64,000 nucleotides of DNA, from the NCBI GenBank assembly GCA_011037195.1, contig JAAEAF010001076.1:103640-167639 (forward strand). Reading direction: 5' to 3'. The position numbers were made by a program, and so were the translations under genes. Origin of the DNA: Triatoma infestans. Lineage: Eukaryota > Arthropoda > Insecta > Hemiptera > Reduviidae. A model generated the notes under the pieces. That model was not told where the DNA came from. It saw only the letters and a list, made by a program, of their open reading frames with translations, and made no database searches. Below, one piece after another: positions 36,056 through 46,110 of this stretch. Every line of letters starts with the position of its first letter. The stretch's first letter is position 1.

Positions 36056-36200
36056 CAAATCTGACTTTACGTCACAGCAGAAAAATGGAACTGAAATACA
36101 CTTCTGGTGGCATTATATGCGAAAAACTGAGATTTAGAAATAATTAAAAGAAAAGATAGGAATTAAAAGTTCGGTAAATGAATAGATATTTAATGACGTA

Positions 36201-36815
36201 TCAGGTCATAGGCAAGTTCCGATGATAAGCAAGAAAATTAGAAAACAAGCTGGCAAATAATCTTTTTTTGACTTCGACATAGTTGTTAGATTTCCATAAA
36301 TCCGTTGCTCCAATTTTTTCAAGTGAAATCAGAAGAGAACTATACCAATTAAAAGGCATTTGTTGGTAGTAAACTAATCTGTATAATCTATCATAACACA
36401 GTGTAGGAATACGGATGTTACCCGTCTGCAGCATGACCATCCACCAATTAATCAGTCTGACAAATACCTGAAAATCCAGATGAACCCTACCGGTTTCAAT
36501 TCTAACTAAGGCGTCAGGTGTTGTTCTGGGCAGCTGCAAACCTGCTCCTTTATCAAGTGAGTCGACGTAAGGAGCGGACCATTCCTCCCCGCAATACATC
36601 AGAACCCTAGCGACCATCGAGTCAAACAACCTTCCTTTGGCTTCCCAGGAGTCGGTCTTACCCTTAACACAGAATGTACTTAACCCTAGTTGACGGTGTC
36701 ATACCTAATGCCCTGCTGTGGTCACTAGCTTTTTTAAACTTAGGTGAAAAAATTACGCCTAAGTATTTGAATTCTTTGACGGTTTCAATCTCGTTATTAT
36801 CCCATTTTAATCAGT
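36201..36815 (-). pseudogene. Non-LTR retrotransposon ORF2, post-RT region
   Basis: The 142-codon reverse frame (36629-36201) reads FDSMVARVLMYCGEEWSAPY, then ALVRIETGRVHLDFQVFVRL INWW and NWYSSLLISLEKIGATDLWK. This corresponds to the 'LFDS.V..VL.YG.E.W', 'ETGR.PL' and 'L..IG..DLW' segments after the RT palm of CR1/L2-like LINEs. Upstream, about 36800-36730 in another frame, is NEIETVKEFKYLGVIFSPKF, the 'YLG' motif that follows the palm. The catalytic YXDD and the endonuclease are gone. The C in place of G at 'YCGEEW' and the frame break show decay. Confidence 0.75.
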
Positions 36816-36895
36816 AGTATAATTATTAATATCGCAATATTAAATCAAAACGTATGAAACGTATGTTCTTATTGTGGTTCCGCAGTGTTGGAAAG

Positions 36896-37079
36896 CATCA
36901 GAAATATTTTCCGTGATAGCCTGGTTCTTTGTGGTCATCGACTGGTGTCGGGCGTTCGCCCATTATCAGGATGCTTGTTGTCAAACAGTGTGATAACAAG
37001 CATCTTGATGATGGGCGAACGCCGAAACCGGTCGATGACCACGAAAAGAACCAGACTATCACGAAAAATATCTGCGATG
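36896..37079. repeat. Hairpin of two inverted hammerhead-like motifs
   Basis: Two imperfect inverted arms (about 36896-36985 and 36989-37079) each contain a motif of hammerhead core order. On the plus strand: CATC, TTGATGA (37005-37011), a GGC-GAAC-GCC stem-loop, GAAACCGGTC (37024-37033), GATG. On the minus strand: CTGATAA, a GGGC-GAAC-GCCC stem-loop, GACACCAGTC, GATG. Flanking CATC/GATG can pair as helix I. Each copy has core substitutions, so catalysis is doubtful. The inverted pairing resembles the terminal repeats of Penelope-like elements, but no such RT was found nearby. Confidence 0.55.
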
Positions 37080-37099
37080 AAAATGTAATTATTAAGAAA

Positions 37100-38130
37100 T
37101 GGTTTTGGTGATGTTGGTTACAAAGAAACTGCAATAAAACTGCTAACAGAACTGGAAGGGGACGCGATACAAGAAAAGAAAATCTTAAAAATATTTTGTT
37201 AAATACTTTCGATTAACTATTTGGACGAATTAAATTTTGTTTTTGTTTTGTGAGCGGTAAACAGAAATTAAATATTTAGCAAAAACCAAATGGTTTAAAG
37301 TGTCCATAAAAACAATGATTATTCTATTAATGGTGGATAGTAAATTAACAGTGAGAGCATGCAAACAGGTCAACTAGAGTGAGTTAGACGAGCAGCCCGA
37401 CCACCTCAACAGCAGGGCTGTCACTTATTTCTAGCAGCATAATTAATTTGGCTGAAAGGAGAGGTTTTAATAAGTTAGTTCCACCCTCCTCCAACAGTGC
37501 CTAACGGTTGGTAATAATATACAAGGGGAAGCAGTGCCTTATGCCTTCAGTTTAATCCATCTTTGGTGAGGACAAGCTTTCAAGTCTTATTCGAAAGTCC
37601 ACCGCTGTTCCTTACTAATTCATTCTATCAAATTAGTGTTAATTATTTACTATTATTTATTTTAAAGAAAATATCACACATTTTCATAAAATTTTCATCT
37701 CTTTCATATATTTTTGCTTTCTCTTACTGAGAAGAAAAAAGTATTGCGTGCGATTGTGTCAAAATTTGAAGAATTTCAAATTTGAAGAAATCGGTTAACC
37801 GATACTGCGAAATTACAGAATAGTTTTATCAGTATTTTATTATAGCTCGAAAATATGTGTAATAAAAAATAAAATAATATTTTATTTTCAGATATTTATA
37901 TATTTACAATGTTAAGTTTTCCAGATTTTCATCTTTACCATTTCACCAAATTCTCTATCACGTTGTATGTATGTAATTCACAGTGTGTGCTGGGAAAAAT
38001 GACAAAGAAAAAACCCAGCTCTCTGTAGTAGTCTCTTTATTGATGTGGTGGGCATATTATATTTTTAATTCACTTATGTTTAAAATGACAATTTGTATTG
38101 TAACATCCTATGTTTTTGATTGTGTTATTT
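37100..38130. other. Intergenic; one reversed ACTTTCTC-family scrap
   Basis: 37370-37610 is slightly GC-richer and LTR-like in feel but has no supporting termini. 37716-37800 on the minus strand matches the 3' end of the ACTTTCTCTTACTCC family (TTTCTCTTACT...GATTGTGTCAAAATTTG on the plus strand). No gene recognised. Confidence 0.4.
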
Positions 38131-38133
38131 TCA

Positions 38134-38735
38134 CTATAAGCTGTACAAAGAAAGAAAGTTGTACATATTTCCTTTAACAAATTCTTTTATAAATTCTATT
38201 TTTGTTTCTTCGTGCAAGAGTTTTTTAATTGGGGTGTATCTGGGAGCATCAATGGCAAACGCTAAAAACTTATTTTGCACCCTTTGCAATTTCTTCAGGT
38301 TGGTCTCACTCATTATACTCCAACATGAAGCAGCTGACCAGAATCTTGTACAACAGAATCTTATTGCCAACATCAGTGTAGAATGTCTATTTAGGAGAGG
38401 GAACAGTTGGAGTATGAGAGCTTTGCTTCTTTGAACTATTGTGTTTATGTGTGGAGTAAATGTTAATGATTTGTCTAATGTGACCCCCAAGTACTTAACA
38501 GTGGGGGCCCATTCTATTGGTCTGTTAGCTATAGTTATCTGTTTCCGTAAAGTCGGTCGTCTTTTGGTGAAAAATATTGCTTGGGTTTTTTCTGTATTTA
38601 TTTTAATTTTCCAATTATGGAAGAATTTTAATAGTGTCAGTCTATTAGTGATTGTGTCCGTTCACCAAGACGACACATACAAGGCTGTGTCGTCTACGAA
38701 GAAGGACAACAAAACACTATACCTGTAATGATTTC
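38134..38735 (-). pseudogene. Jockey-like reverse transcriptase remnant (minus strand)
   Basis: The minus strand reads LLSFFVDDTALYVSSW and, after a stop, TDTITNRL, at about 38728-38650. It continues FFHNWKIKINTEKTQAIFFT KRRPT, then WAPTVKYLGVTLDKSLTFTP HINTI, and finally the thumb/connection region to 38134. FVDD is the catalytic YXDD-equivalent box, and 'KYLGV.LD..LT...HI' is the classic following motif. The longest open piece is 118 codons (38490-38134). 5' truncated and broken by at least one stop, so inactive. It differs enough from the 23010 copy to be a separate Jockey-like subfamily. Confidence 0.85.
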
Positions 38736-38890
38736 CTTTAAATTTGTAATGTTTTTAAGTTATTACTTTCTAATTTGGGGACCTTATAAGGAGTTCATAG
38801 ATAATTTTACAAAAATGTTAGTGTCACGAACCAATGCCAAAAGATCTTCCTGAAGTACAGCAAAGTGTAAATTTAATGTGCTTTACTTCT

Positions 38891-39090
38891 AAGGGAAGGG
38901 ATTAAGCTCAGTGGTAGCACGTTGGACTCCCAAGCGGAAGTCCCTGGTTCAAGACCATTGCTGCCCCATAGTTTTTTTCTTCCTAGGAGCCTCTACAGCT
39001 CAGTGATGGATAATGTTGTTTGTAACGAGACACTGAGAAGGCTCCGGACCCCAATGACCATAGATGTTGACGCCCGTTAAATTTAAACCA
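38891..39090 (+). mobile_element. tRNA-derived SINE, near complete
   Basis: The head AGGGATTAAGCTCAGTGG has the A-box, and GGTTCAAGACC about 50 bp later is the B-box, with tRNA-like spacing. The conserved body follows: TTTTTTTCTTCCTAGGAGCC, then CAGCTCAGTGATGGA, GTTTGTAACGAGA, then AAGGCTCCGGACCCC and ATAGATGTTGACG. The family is also seen at 4281, 51373, 57855 and 63090. The short palindromic stretch around CCTAGG and the repeated 'GATGGAcAgTGtTGTCTGTAA' core are family features. Confidence 0.85.
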
Positions 39091-39589
39091 AAAGGTGTGG
39101 TGAATCATTTTTTACAAAAGGTTGATATTACACCGATTACACTAAAGAATGAACTTTGTTTAAAATATCTTAGTCATCAATTAATTTACCTATTTTTTGT
39201 AGTGAAGATTTAAATTTAAAGTGTTTAAAGACCGATATATTTTTTTAGTACTTTCTAAAGGGTGCCTAACTCCGCTATGTAGTTTAATTATTTTTAGACA
39301 CCTTTAAGTAGTAAAACACTCTCCTAATTAATCAACTAGATAGAACTAGTGAAAATTATCAATTAGATGGCAAATTCTGGTAGACTAGTATGATTCAAAT
39401 AGTTCTGTTGCCACGGCATCACTCGGTCAGATGTTAGAAGTACTGACGTTTGAGACATGATTGGAATTCCCCTCTGCCTAGACAGAAGCTTGAGGTCTGC
39501 CAGACTTTTGTTTCAACATTACAACTAGCACCTCAAATTCCTACTCCTAGATATGTGATATCACAAAGGTCTCGTAAATGCATTTTCAT

Positions 39590-40700
39590 GGTTTGGTGTT
39601 TTGTGTTGCCTTTCCATAGAACCTCATAATTATGCATGTCATAGAGTCATTACCATCCTCAATTTTTCTGTCCCGCTTAGTTGGAAACGTGTAGTCTCGG
39701 GACAATCCTGCGGACATCGTCTCGATAGGATGCTTGCCAGCTCAGTTACTCATACTATTGGTTTAGAGGTCCTGATTGGATTGCTTTACCGTTGAGTACT
39801 GGCCTAGTTCTCAATGTATTCCTTTACCTAAGGTTCCTGAGTTAAAAACTGCTAGTTTTGTTTTCTCTGTTTAGGAAGGTTTGATGGGCATAGAAGAGTG
39901 TTTTTCAGTTTGTTCTACGTTTCCTAAACTTCAGTGTTTGGTGGCTTACTTACTGGCTGAGATGTATGCACAATTTGAGACACAGGATTTTGCTCGGTTA
40001 TCTCTTGGCGAGCTACAGCAAGCTACTGAAATGCTTGTGAATTTCGCCAAAGAATTGTAGCTATCATGAATGCTCAATTAAAACCTTTAACTCCGTTTCT
40101 TAATCCGCCAGTTCTTTTACTGGTGGGTGGAAGACTTCAGAAATCATAGCTTAGTTTTTAAGCACAAATTATGATTATATGACCGAAGTCAGGTTTGCAT
40201 ACTCGCTTGCTAATTCAACATTACCATGTCCTGTTTCTACATGTTGAAGCCAACAGTCTCAATTGTTTATTTCGTTCAAGTTTTCATTGGTTTCAGTTCG
40301 GAATTCTATTCGCAGTGTCATGCATATGTCTAGTGTGTTGTAAGTTTAATGCAAACCCTATTGTGACGCTCATGAGTAATCTTCTTGCGCCCCGCATTAC
40401 CTTCTCAAGGCCGTTGTGATGGCAGACCCGTTTCTTATTAAAGAGTCCTTGCGCAGAAACGCTAAGTTCTTCAAGGTATATTTGAGTGTCTATCAGTCAA
40501 AGCAGTGTACCTTGAGGTAGTTTCAACTCTCTCTACACAAGCTTTTCTAGCAGATATTTATTCAAATAGAAATCGTAATTTTGTAGGTGCCGATCGAGCT
40601 TTGCGAGTGGCTCATCGGACAGTGATATCTTCAGTAACGATCAGTTCATGGCACTCAATCCCTCTTTTGATATTCAGTAAAAACACACCTTCGGTTTACA
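39590..40700 (+). pseudogene. BEL/Pao RNase H-linker and integrase remnant
   Basis: In order, across several frames: SRDNPADIVSIGCLPAQLL (about 39690, the 'NPAD..SRG..P..L' RNase H-integrase linker), PELKTASFVFSV (about 39840), and SLGELQQATEMLVNFAKEL (about 40000). Then come KPLTPFLNPPVLLLVGGRLQ (about 40085), RLLIQHYHVLFLHVE (about 40205), an eroded zinc-binding region, and FNANPIVTLMSNLLAPRITF. Finally there are KESLRRNAKFFKVYLSVY and LEVVSTLSTQAFLADIYSN.. and NFVGADRAL (40510-40600). This is the end of a BEL pol polyprotein. Frameshifts occur about every 100-200 bp. It is cut by an ACTTTCTC-family copy at about 40672. Confidence 0.85.
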
Positions 40701-41467
40701 CTATCGGCTTCAAACTCAGAATTTTGGCAATCTATCTCTAATTAATTTTGTTTAGGTGGTAGAATTGTATAATCAACTAATATAGCACTTTAGAGGAACA
40801 TAACCCGAGATGGGTTTACCCCGAGAAATGTTTCCAATAAAAGTCGTAGTTCTAGATATGTGTAGTTTACATATTTAGTTTTAAGAAAATCGTTGGAGCC
40901 GTTTTAGAGAAAATAACAGAAAACTGAAAAATACTTTTCAGTAAAAACGCACTTCTGGTCATCCGATTTTCTTATTAAACTCGGAATTTCAACAACACAT
41001 TTAATTCTAATTAATATTATTTACATGACAGAATTGTATAGTAAACTGAAATAGCAGTTTAGAGGAAAAACCTAACCCCACCCTCCCACAAAAGTGCCCT
41101 TAAATGAATTTTCCCAGAGAAATGTTTTAAATAAAGTTGTAGATCTTTGTATTGTAGTTGGTATATGAAGATTGAAGAAAAACTTCAGAGCCATTTTTTA
41201 GAAAATCGCGAAAAAGTAAAAAAATTATTTAGTTAAGTGGTACTTTCGGTTGAGGAATTTTGACACATACGTAACTTACTTCTGCGATTCTTTGTTTTTG
41301 AGCTATATTGTTCACGTATATACACACTCACACACACACACACACACACACATACAACCATACAGACCATTTTCTAAAAACCACTTTTTTGGACTTGGAG
41401 AACCTCGAAACGGATATTTCCGGTGAAAACTCAATATCGAAAATTTGACATGATTATAGAGAAAGTA
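40672..41467 (+). mobile_element. ACTTTCTCTTACTCC-family element, 5'-truncated
   Basis: Two internal repeats with CTTCTGGTCATCCGATTTTC-like boxes, then a (CA)n tract at 41324-41353, then the terminal block CGGATATTTCCGGTGAAAAC, ending GATTATAGAGAAAGT. It lies directly downstream of the BEL integrase remnant and seems to have inserted into it. Confidence 0.75.
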
Positions 41468-42259
41468 ATTAGAAAATTTTATAAAAGAAAACAAAATATA
41501 CAATTAACCCATAGGAACAAAAATTCAAACAAACATTATCTTTCATTAGATACATATTTCAATTTTAGTACAATTATATGTATTTAAAGACTTTTTACTT
41601 GGCCATCGGCCATCAGTAGAGTTTATTATTGGCACTTTAATAAACCAAATTAAACTTGAACAAATTTTTAACAGAAACTTTGCATTTAAAAAGAAACAGT
41701 TTAAATTTAATTAGCTTAATAATAAAAGACGCTGAGCATTTACAATAGTTAAATGAAGTTATTCCAATTTTTTCCATTTAAATAATCGATCAAGAACTCC
41801 GTCAAGAAACTCTATGTATAATTAAGCGAATTTAAATATAGAGACTCACTTCATTCTGGTAGGTAATTTTATTTTGTTTTATCCAATTTAATTTTGGCCA
41901 AAGAGTAGAAGAGTACAATGAGTACATGCTTTATTATGATTGCTCTCAACAACAAAGGAAGTAATTAGTGGCTTGTGATCAGAGAACACTTGAATATCTA
42001 CTGTAAAGTTATTAATTAAATGAAGTGATTCCAGACTGGTATATAAATGTAATCTATCACCGAATTTTCCACTTTACTATACCATGTATAGTAAACAAGT
42101 GTAGTAGGATATATACCATGTAAAGTCAACTTTCATATCATTCTTCAAGATTTGAATATTTACTTGAGAATTGCTTGAGATGTCCCCCCCCCCTCCCCTT
42201 CTGCCATTAAAATCTCCACCAGACAGAAATTAATATAGTAATTTTCAAATAGTACTTGA

Positions 42260-42982
42260 TGTAATAGCACCCATCCACAGCAAAAAGAATACAACCACAG
42301 CAAAGAGAAGAGAGGCCCTCTCTGGTTAACAGAGACTACTCTCTGACTTAAAGAGGCTAGGAGGGAGAACCTGTGTATATAAGCCAGTGGGAATCTATCT
42401 AAACGCGCGTTCTCACGAGTCAAGTTTAGTTGACCGATTTTAGTTGATCAACAGAAGTTGAATGAAACACCTAGTGAGAACCTTTGTTTCAATAAAGTTG
42501 ATCAACTTTTTGGTGGATCAACAAAAGTTTGACCGAGTCAAACTTTATCGTTCAAGTATGACGCATCTTTCAGTTGAACCCGCCATGTTTCAAGTATTGA
42601 AACGTGTGAACCTCCGAATTGCCCAATTGGCCTCTCAGTTTGCTTTCAACTCATAGAGTGCTCCGTGTCTTATTGAAACGGTTTAATCGATTTCAGTTGA
42701 AACGTATGAACCAAAACTGATTCAAGTCGCATTCAACTTTGGCTGATCAACTAAAATCGTTCAACTAAACTTGACTCATGAGAACGCGCCTTAAAGGGAT
42801 TTAGCATATACAACCCTACAACCAGTCATCGCATCGTGTCATATCTCTACTCTCATCATTCATTCTATCATTTTCATTATAAAGTCCAGTGCAGTTAGTG
42901 TAAACTTAGCTACATTATATTAGTTTCAGCATATCTCGTTCATTTAATCAAACGTAATTCCTCTCCTCAACACCCTATTATA
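42260..42982 (+). repeat. 5' LTR (interrupted by MITE)
   Basis: About 331 bp of LTR sequence without the 392-bp MITE plus duplicated target. Contains TATATAAGCCAGTGGG (TATA-like, about 42377). Differs from the 3' LTR at only scattered positions. Confidence 0.88.
42403..42791. mobile_element. MITE nested in LTR, TAA target duplication, about 50-bp inverted ends
   Basis: 389 bp. The ends are inverted complements over about 50 bp with few mismatches (ACGCGCGTTCTCACGAGTC on the left, AGGCGCGTTCTCATGAGTC as the complement of the right). TAA at 42400-42402 and 42792-42794 is present once in the two uninterrupted LTRs (…CTATCTAAAGGG…), which proves the insertion. A 3-bp TAA/TTA target is typical of PIF/Harbinger-mobilised MITEs. 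The interior is built of variants of GTTGATCAAC and is non-coding. Confidence 0.88.
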
Positions 42983-43155
42983 TTGGTGGCAGCGTTTGAG
43001 ACTCCCGCTTCAGCTTCAACATTTTCGAAGATAAAGGTAAGTAATTTCTTTCAGTTTTACATTTTTACATATATTTATTTCATTACTTATTTATATTTCA
43101 TTTTTACACTCAATTCTTTTTTTACATTTAAAATCTTTTCGACTTTTTTCCTTTT

Positions 43156-43683
43156 ATGAAAAGAGCCGATATCATCAAAGAACTCAAAAAACATAATCTC
43201 CCAATAGGCGGTAATTTATTAGTATTGAAAGAATGCTTAGCGAAAATTAATAATATGGCTACCTGTACAATTGACGGTCAGCAAAAATCTGCCGATGAGG
43301 CAATCACTTATCTTTTGAACAAAAGCAACATGCCAAAACCCGTGGACATAAGGAATCTTCAAATGATCAACAATCTACTGGTATTTGATGGGTCGCATAA
43401 TAGTGATGTTACCAGCTTCATCGACCAACTCAATAATTATAGTGTCCTGTGGGGATGGTCTGATGCGGACAAATTAGAAATTTTGATTCTTAAATTGACT
43501 GGTTCCGCAAAGATTTATTTTGATACTTTTAAAAATCAATGCGCGAATAATAATGTCTCTTTAACCTATCAGATGGCAATAGAAAATCTGATTAATCAGC
43601 ACCCATCCACAGCAAAGAGAATACAACCACAGCAGAGAGAAGAGAGGCCCTCTCTGGTTAACAGAGACTACTCTCTGACTTAG
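43156..43683 (+). CDS. gag: Truncated Gag of the 42260 LTR element, SAP-like N-terminus
   Basis: Retroelement capsid/nucleocapsid precursor, truncated. Residues 1-30 (MKRADIIKELKKHNLPIGGN...) resemble a SAP-like two-helix motif. Residues about 64-125 align with the capsid region of the Gag at 59487: NLQMINNLLVFDGSHNSDVT SFIDQLNNYS versus NLQLINSLPTFDGENSAKVS, and both have a GW.DADKLEIL..L.GSAKI segment. From about residue 147 the frame runs into 3' LTR sequence, giving an unrelated 30-residue tail. The zinc knuckles and everything beyond are missing. It might still express a small capsid-domain protein, but that is speculation. The ATG follows a T-rich leader and is the first in frame. Confidence 0.8.
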   Translation: MKRADIIKELKKHNLPIGGNLLVLKECLAKINNMATCTIDGQQKSADEAITYLLNKSNMPKPVDIRNLQMINNLLVFDGSHNSDVTSFIDQLNNYSVLWGWSDADKLEILILKLTGSAKIYFDTFKNQCANNNVSLTYQMAIENLINQHPSTAKRIQPQQREERPSLVNRDYSLT

Positions 43684-43931
43684 GCAGGCTAGAGTGGGAG
43701 AACCTATGTATATAAGCCAGTGGGAATCTATCTAAAGGGATCTATCATATACAACCATACAACTGTACACCAGTCGTCACATCGTGTCATATCTCTACTC
43801 TCACCATTCATTCTACCATTTTCATTATAAAGTCCAGTACAGTTAGTGTAAACTTAGCTACATTATATTAGTGTCAGCATATCTCGTTCATTTAATCAAA
43901 CCTAATCTCTCTTCTCAACAACCCTATTATA
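43594..43931 (+). repeat. 3' LTR, start eroded
   Basis: Collinear with the 5' LTR from CAGCACCCATCCACAGC to ATTATA. The expected TGTAAT start is not clear because the deletion junction with gag falls there. Confidence 0.85.
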
Positions 43932-44254
43932 CTTGAACAAATATTATTAAATTCTCCAATTCATGTAAACCGGTAAAATATAAAAAATGGAAGCTCTTGA
44001 TTTTAACATTACAGTATAGCTGTTTGAAACTTATAAAACGAAAGAAAGAACCATTACCTGAGTTATCTTTTGTTTTTATGCCATAAAGTTGGCCCCGTAG
44101 TTGGTTGTCTTGTGGCATGGATCCATACTAGTTGATGATCCTTAAATATACTTTCATAATTTGTTATATCTTCTTTTAAAGTTATATGCCAGAATACCCA
44201 CACCGCCACTTTCATTAGTTAATTACAACATATGTCCTTCAGTTTGTTTATCAA

Positions 44255-44347
44255 ACCTCAAAATGTATATTTCCGGTGAAAACTCTCTATGGATAATTTG
44301 ACACACACAATTATATTACTTCCTCTTTCCAGAAGTAAGAGAAAGTG
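44255..44347 (+). repeat. ACTTTCTCTTACTCC-family 3' end fragment
   Basis: Ends CCAGAAGTAAGAGAAAGT, preceded by ATATTTCCGGTGAAAACTC. Confidence 0.65.
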
Positions 44348-44349
44348 AA

Positions 44350-45400
44350 AATTCATTTATACTTAACAAGAACCCTTAAAACAGTTAAAGCTAGATAATC
44401 TACAACTTTTAGAGAAAGAATTAAATTAGTTTGACAATTCTAAAATTCAATTAATTATATAGTTTTCTTGTATAAAGTAAATTGGCCCTTGAAAGGCCCC
44501 CGCCCCCGGCCTGCCGGAAGGTATTTATTTGACAGGGATAAGTTGCAATTCCTATTCCGTTTAGTAACAGCCTTTTGCAATAGAGTCGCTAATAACTGTA
44601 GCTCTGTTACTTTTATCCAAGCTATTGGCCCAATTCCATTTGAGCCTTGACGCAAAACAAACCTTTTGCCCAAAGCTTGATTCACTTGGTTAAGTGCAGG
44701 ACGATTTTGGATCATTTTAGTGCAGATTAAAAAAAAAAATAAAAATTAATGAAAAAACCTAAAGTCAAGAAATGGTCATGATATTAATTATTAAAAATGA
44801 TATAGATGTTTTTCAATTCTCCTAGTGATTGAAAGTAAATGCGATCATGTATCAAATTTTCGAACTTTTTGTTTTAATCCGAAAATATATATTTTGAGAA
44901 CTCCTGAATACGAAAAAATAAAGTTTTTAGCGAATGATCTGTTTGTGTAAAATTTAAATTTTTTTTTTTTTTTTAAATTGTCATTTTCTAAATAATTATA
45001 TATAACAAGAATAAAGGGAAAGACGTATGCGTGTTTATTTCGGATTTGTTTTTGCTCATATCGAAAAACTTTTTTCTTTATTTTTAATATAATTAAACGG
45101 AAATGGTATAACGTTTCCAGAACATTAAACATATTTATTGTTATTATTATAGTAGTTTTCAATAATAATAAAAAAAAATATATGCAATAGAAAAAAACGC
45201 TTTTACTTTAATCAACCTTTAGTTTTATTAAGTTAGTTACTAAGTTTTAATACTGAGCTCAATAGTTTGGGAGAAAAGCGGAGCAAAGAAGAGAATATAC
45301 TATGAGATGCATACAAAAGAAGGTTGAAAAAAATAAGAAGATATTATTGAGAATATATGCACAGTTATAATACCGGGGTGGAAACTACCAGCTGGTGTAT
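44350..45400. other. AT-rich intergenic, no gene recognised
   Basis: Apart from the reversed repeat fragment at 44826-44950, no supported feature. 44495-44660 is GC-richer, with a short open frame on each strand but no recognisable product. Confidence 0.4.
44826..44950 (-). repeat. ACTTTCTCTTACTCC-family fragment, reversed
   Basis: The minus-strand reading shows the eroded terminal block (AAACACAGATCATTCGCTAAA to GAAAATTTGATACATGATCG). The exact terminus is lost. Confidence 0.45.
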
Positions 45401-45429
45401 GTGTGTGTGTGTGTGTTTGTGTGTAAGTG

Positions 45430-45774
45430 TGGAAGGGTAGGAATTTTCTACAAACTATAGTCATCTACAAACTCGACCAGCTTGGGTAGCGACGGCCACT
45501 TAATTGATAAAAAGTGCCCTGCAGGGGTTACTGGGTAGAATGGGGGCAAAATAGAGGAGGGTGCCTGTTCCTACCTGTGCTGTTTTTTAATTAAGGGCCT
45601 CGAAAATTAAAACACCCTCGTCCACGCGGCATACCCGCGTGCACCAGCTCTTCTACTGGCACTGTAGGGTCTAAATCGTGCTTTATTTGACAAGCGGGTG
45701 GTATGGCCGTGCGCATTCACTCACTCTCTCTTTCTCTCTCTTTGTTTCTCATTCGCGCTCTCTCTCTCTCTAAA

Positions 45775-45807
<33 letters not shown>

Positions 45808-46110
45808 CCCCAGTAACCCAACAAACTCACACACACACAATAAACTGGTATTCGTAGTACTACTTTCATGTCTACTAATGGTTAATAATAACTGTGTATA
45901 GCCCCGGGTACAGGGGGGGAATGAACACAGGCTTCCAGATCTATAGAGAGAGGCTGGGAGCGAGCCACCATAGCGGTGGGTAGTATAGCCGATGTGAAAG
46001 AGTATGAGGCAGACGACATTGTAAAAACTAACTGCAAAAAGCGCTCAACACGTTTGCAAAAAGGGGTTCTTGTTTCTGGGGATGGAGGCATAGTCCCCTT
46101 TGTTACTTAC
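45430..46110. other. GC-rich island with CT, CA and TA microsatellites
   Basis: A marked GC rise includes CpG-containing phrases (CGTCCACGCGGCATACCCGC at about 45620), a CT tract (45722-45771) and a CA/TA tract (45775-45806). 45900-46100 is GC-rich and open on both strands (69 and 96 codons). The plus reading MGSIADVKEYEADDIVKTNC looks fairly protein-like, but there is no domain I recognise. It could be an unrecognised exon, a promoter CpG patch or an unknown retroelement end. Confidence 0.35.

Larger units (their letters stand above)
42255..43936 (+). mobile_element. Internally deleted Ty3/Gypsy-like LTR retrotransposon with CTTGA target duplications
   Basis: Perfect 5-bp direct repeats CTTGA at 42255-42259 and 43932-43936 flank the element. 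The 5' LTR, 42260-42982, starts TGTAAT and ends ATTATA. It is enlarged by a MITE at 42403-42791. TGGTGGCAGC at 42984 is the likely primer-binding site, one base after the LTR. A leader with a consensus-like splice donor AAG|GTAAGT (43034-43042) precedes a truncated gag (43156). The 3' LTR (about 43594-43931) begins directly within gag, so the rest of gag and all of pol are deleted along with the first few LTR bases. Matching target duplications show it inserted as a unit; the deletion could be older or newer than insertion. It belongs to the same LTR family as the solo LTR at 17956. Confidence 0.9.

Noticed and set aside
42160..42423. 87-codon reverse frame over the LTR start
   Set aside because: Overlaps the 5' LTR and is not conserved in the other two LTR copies.
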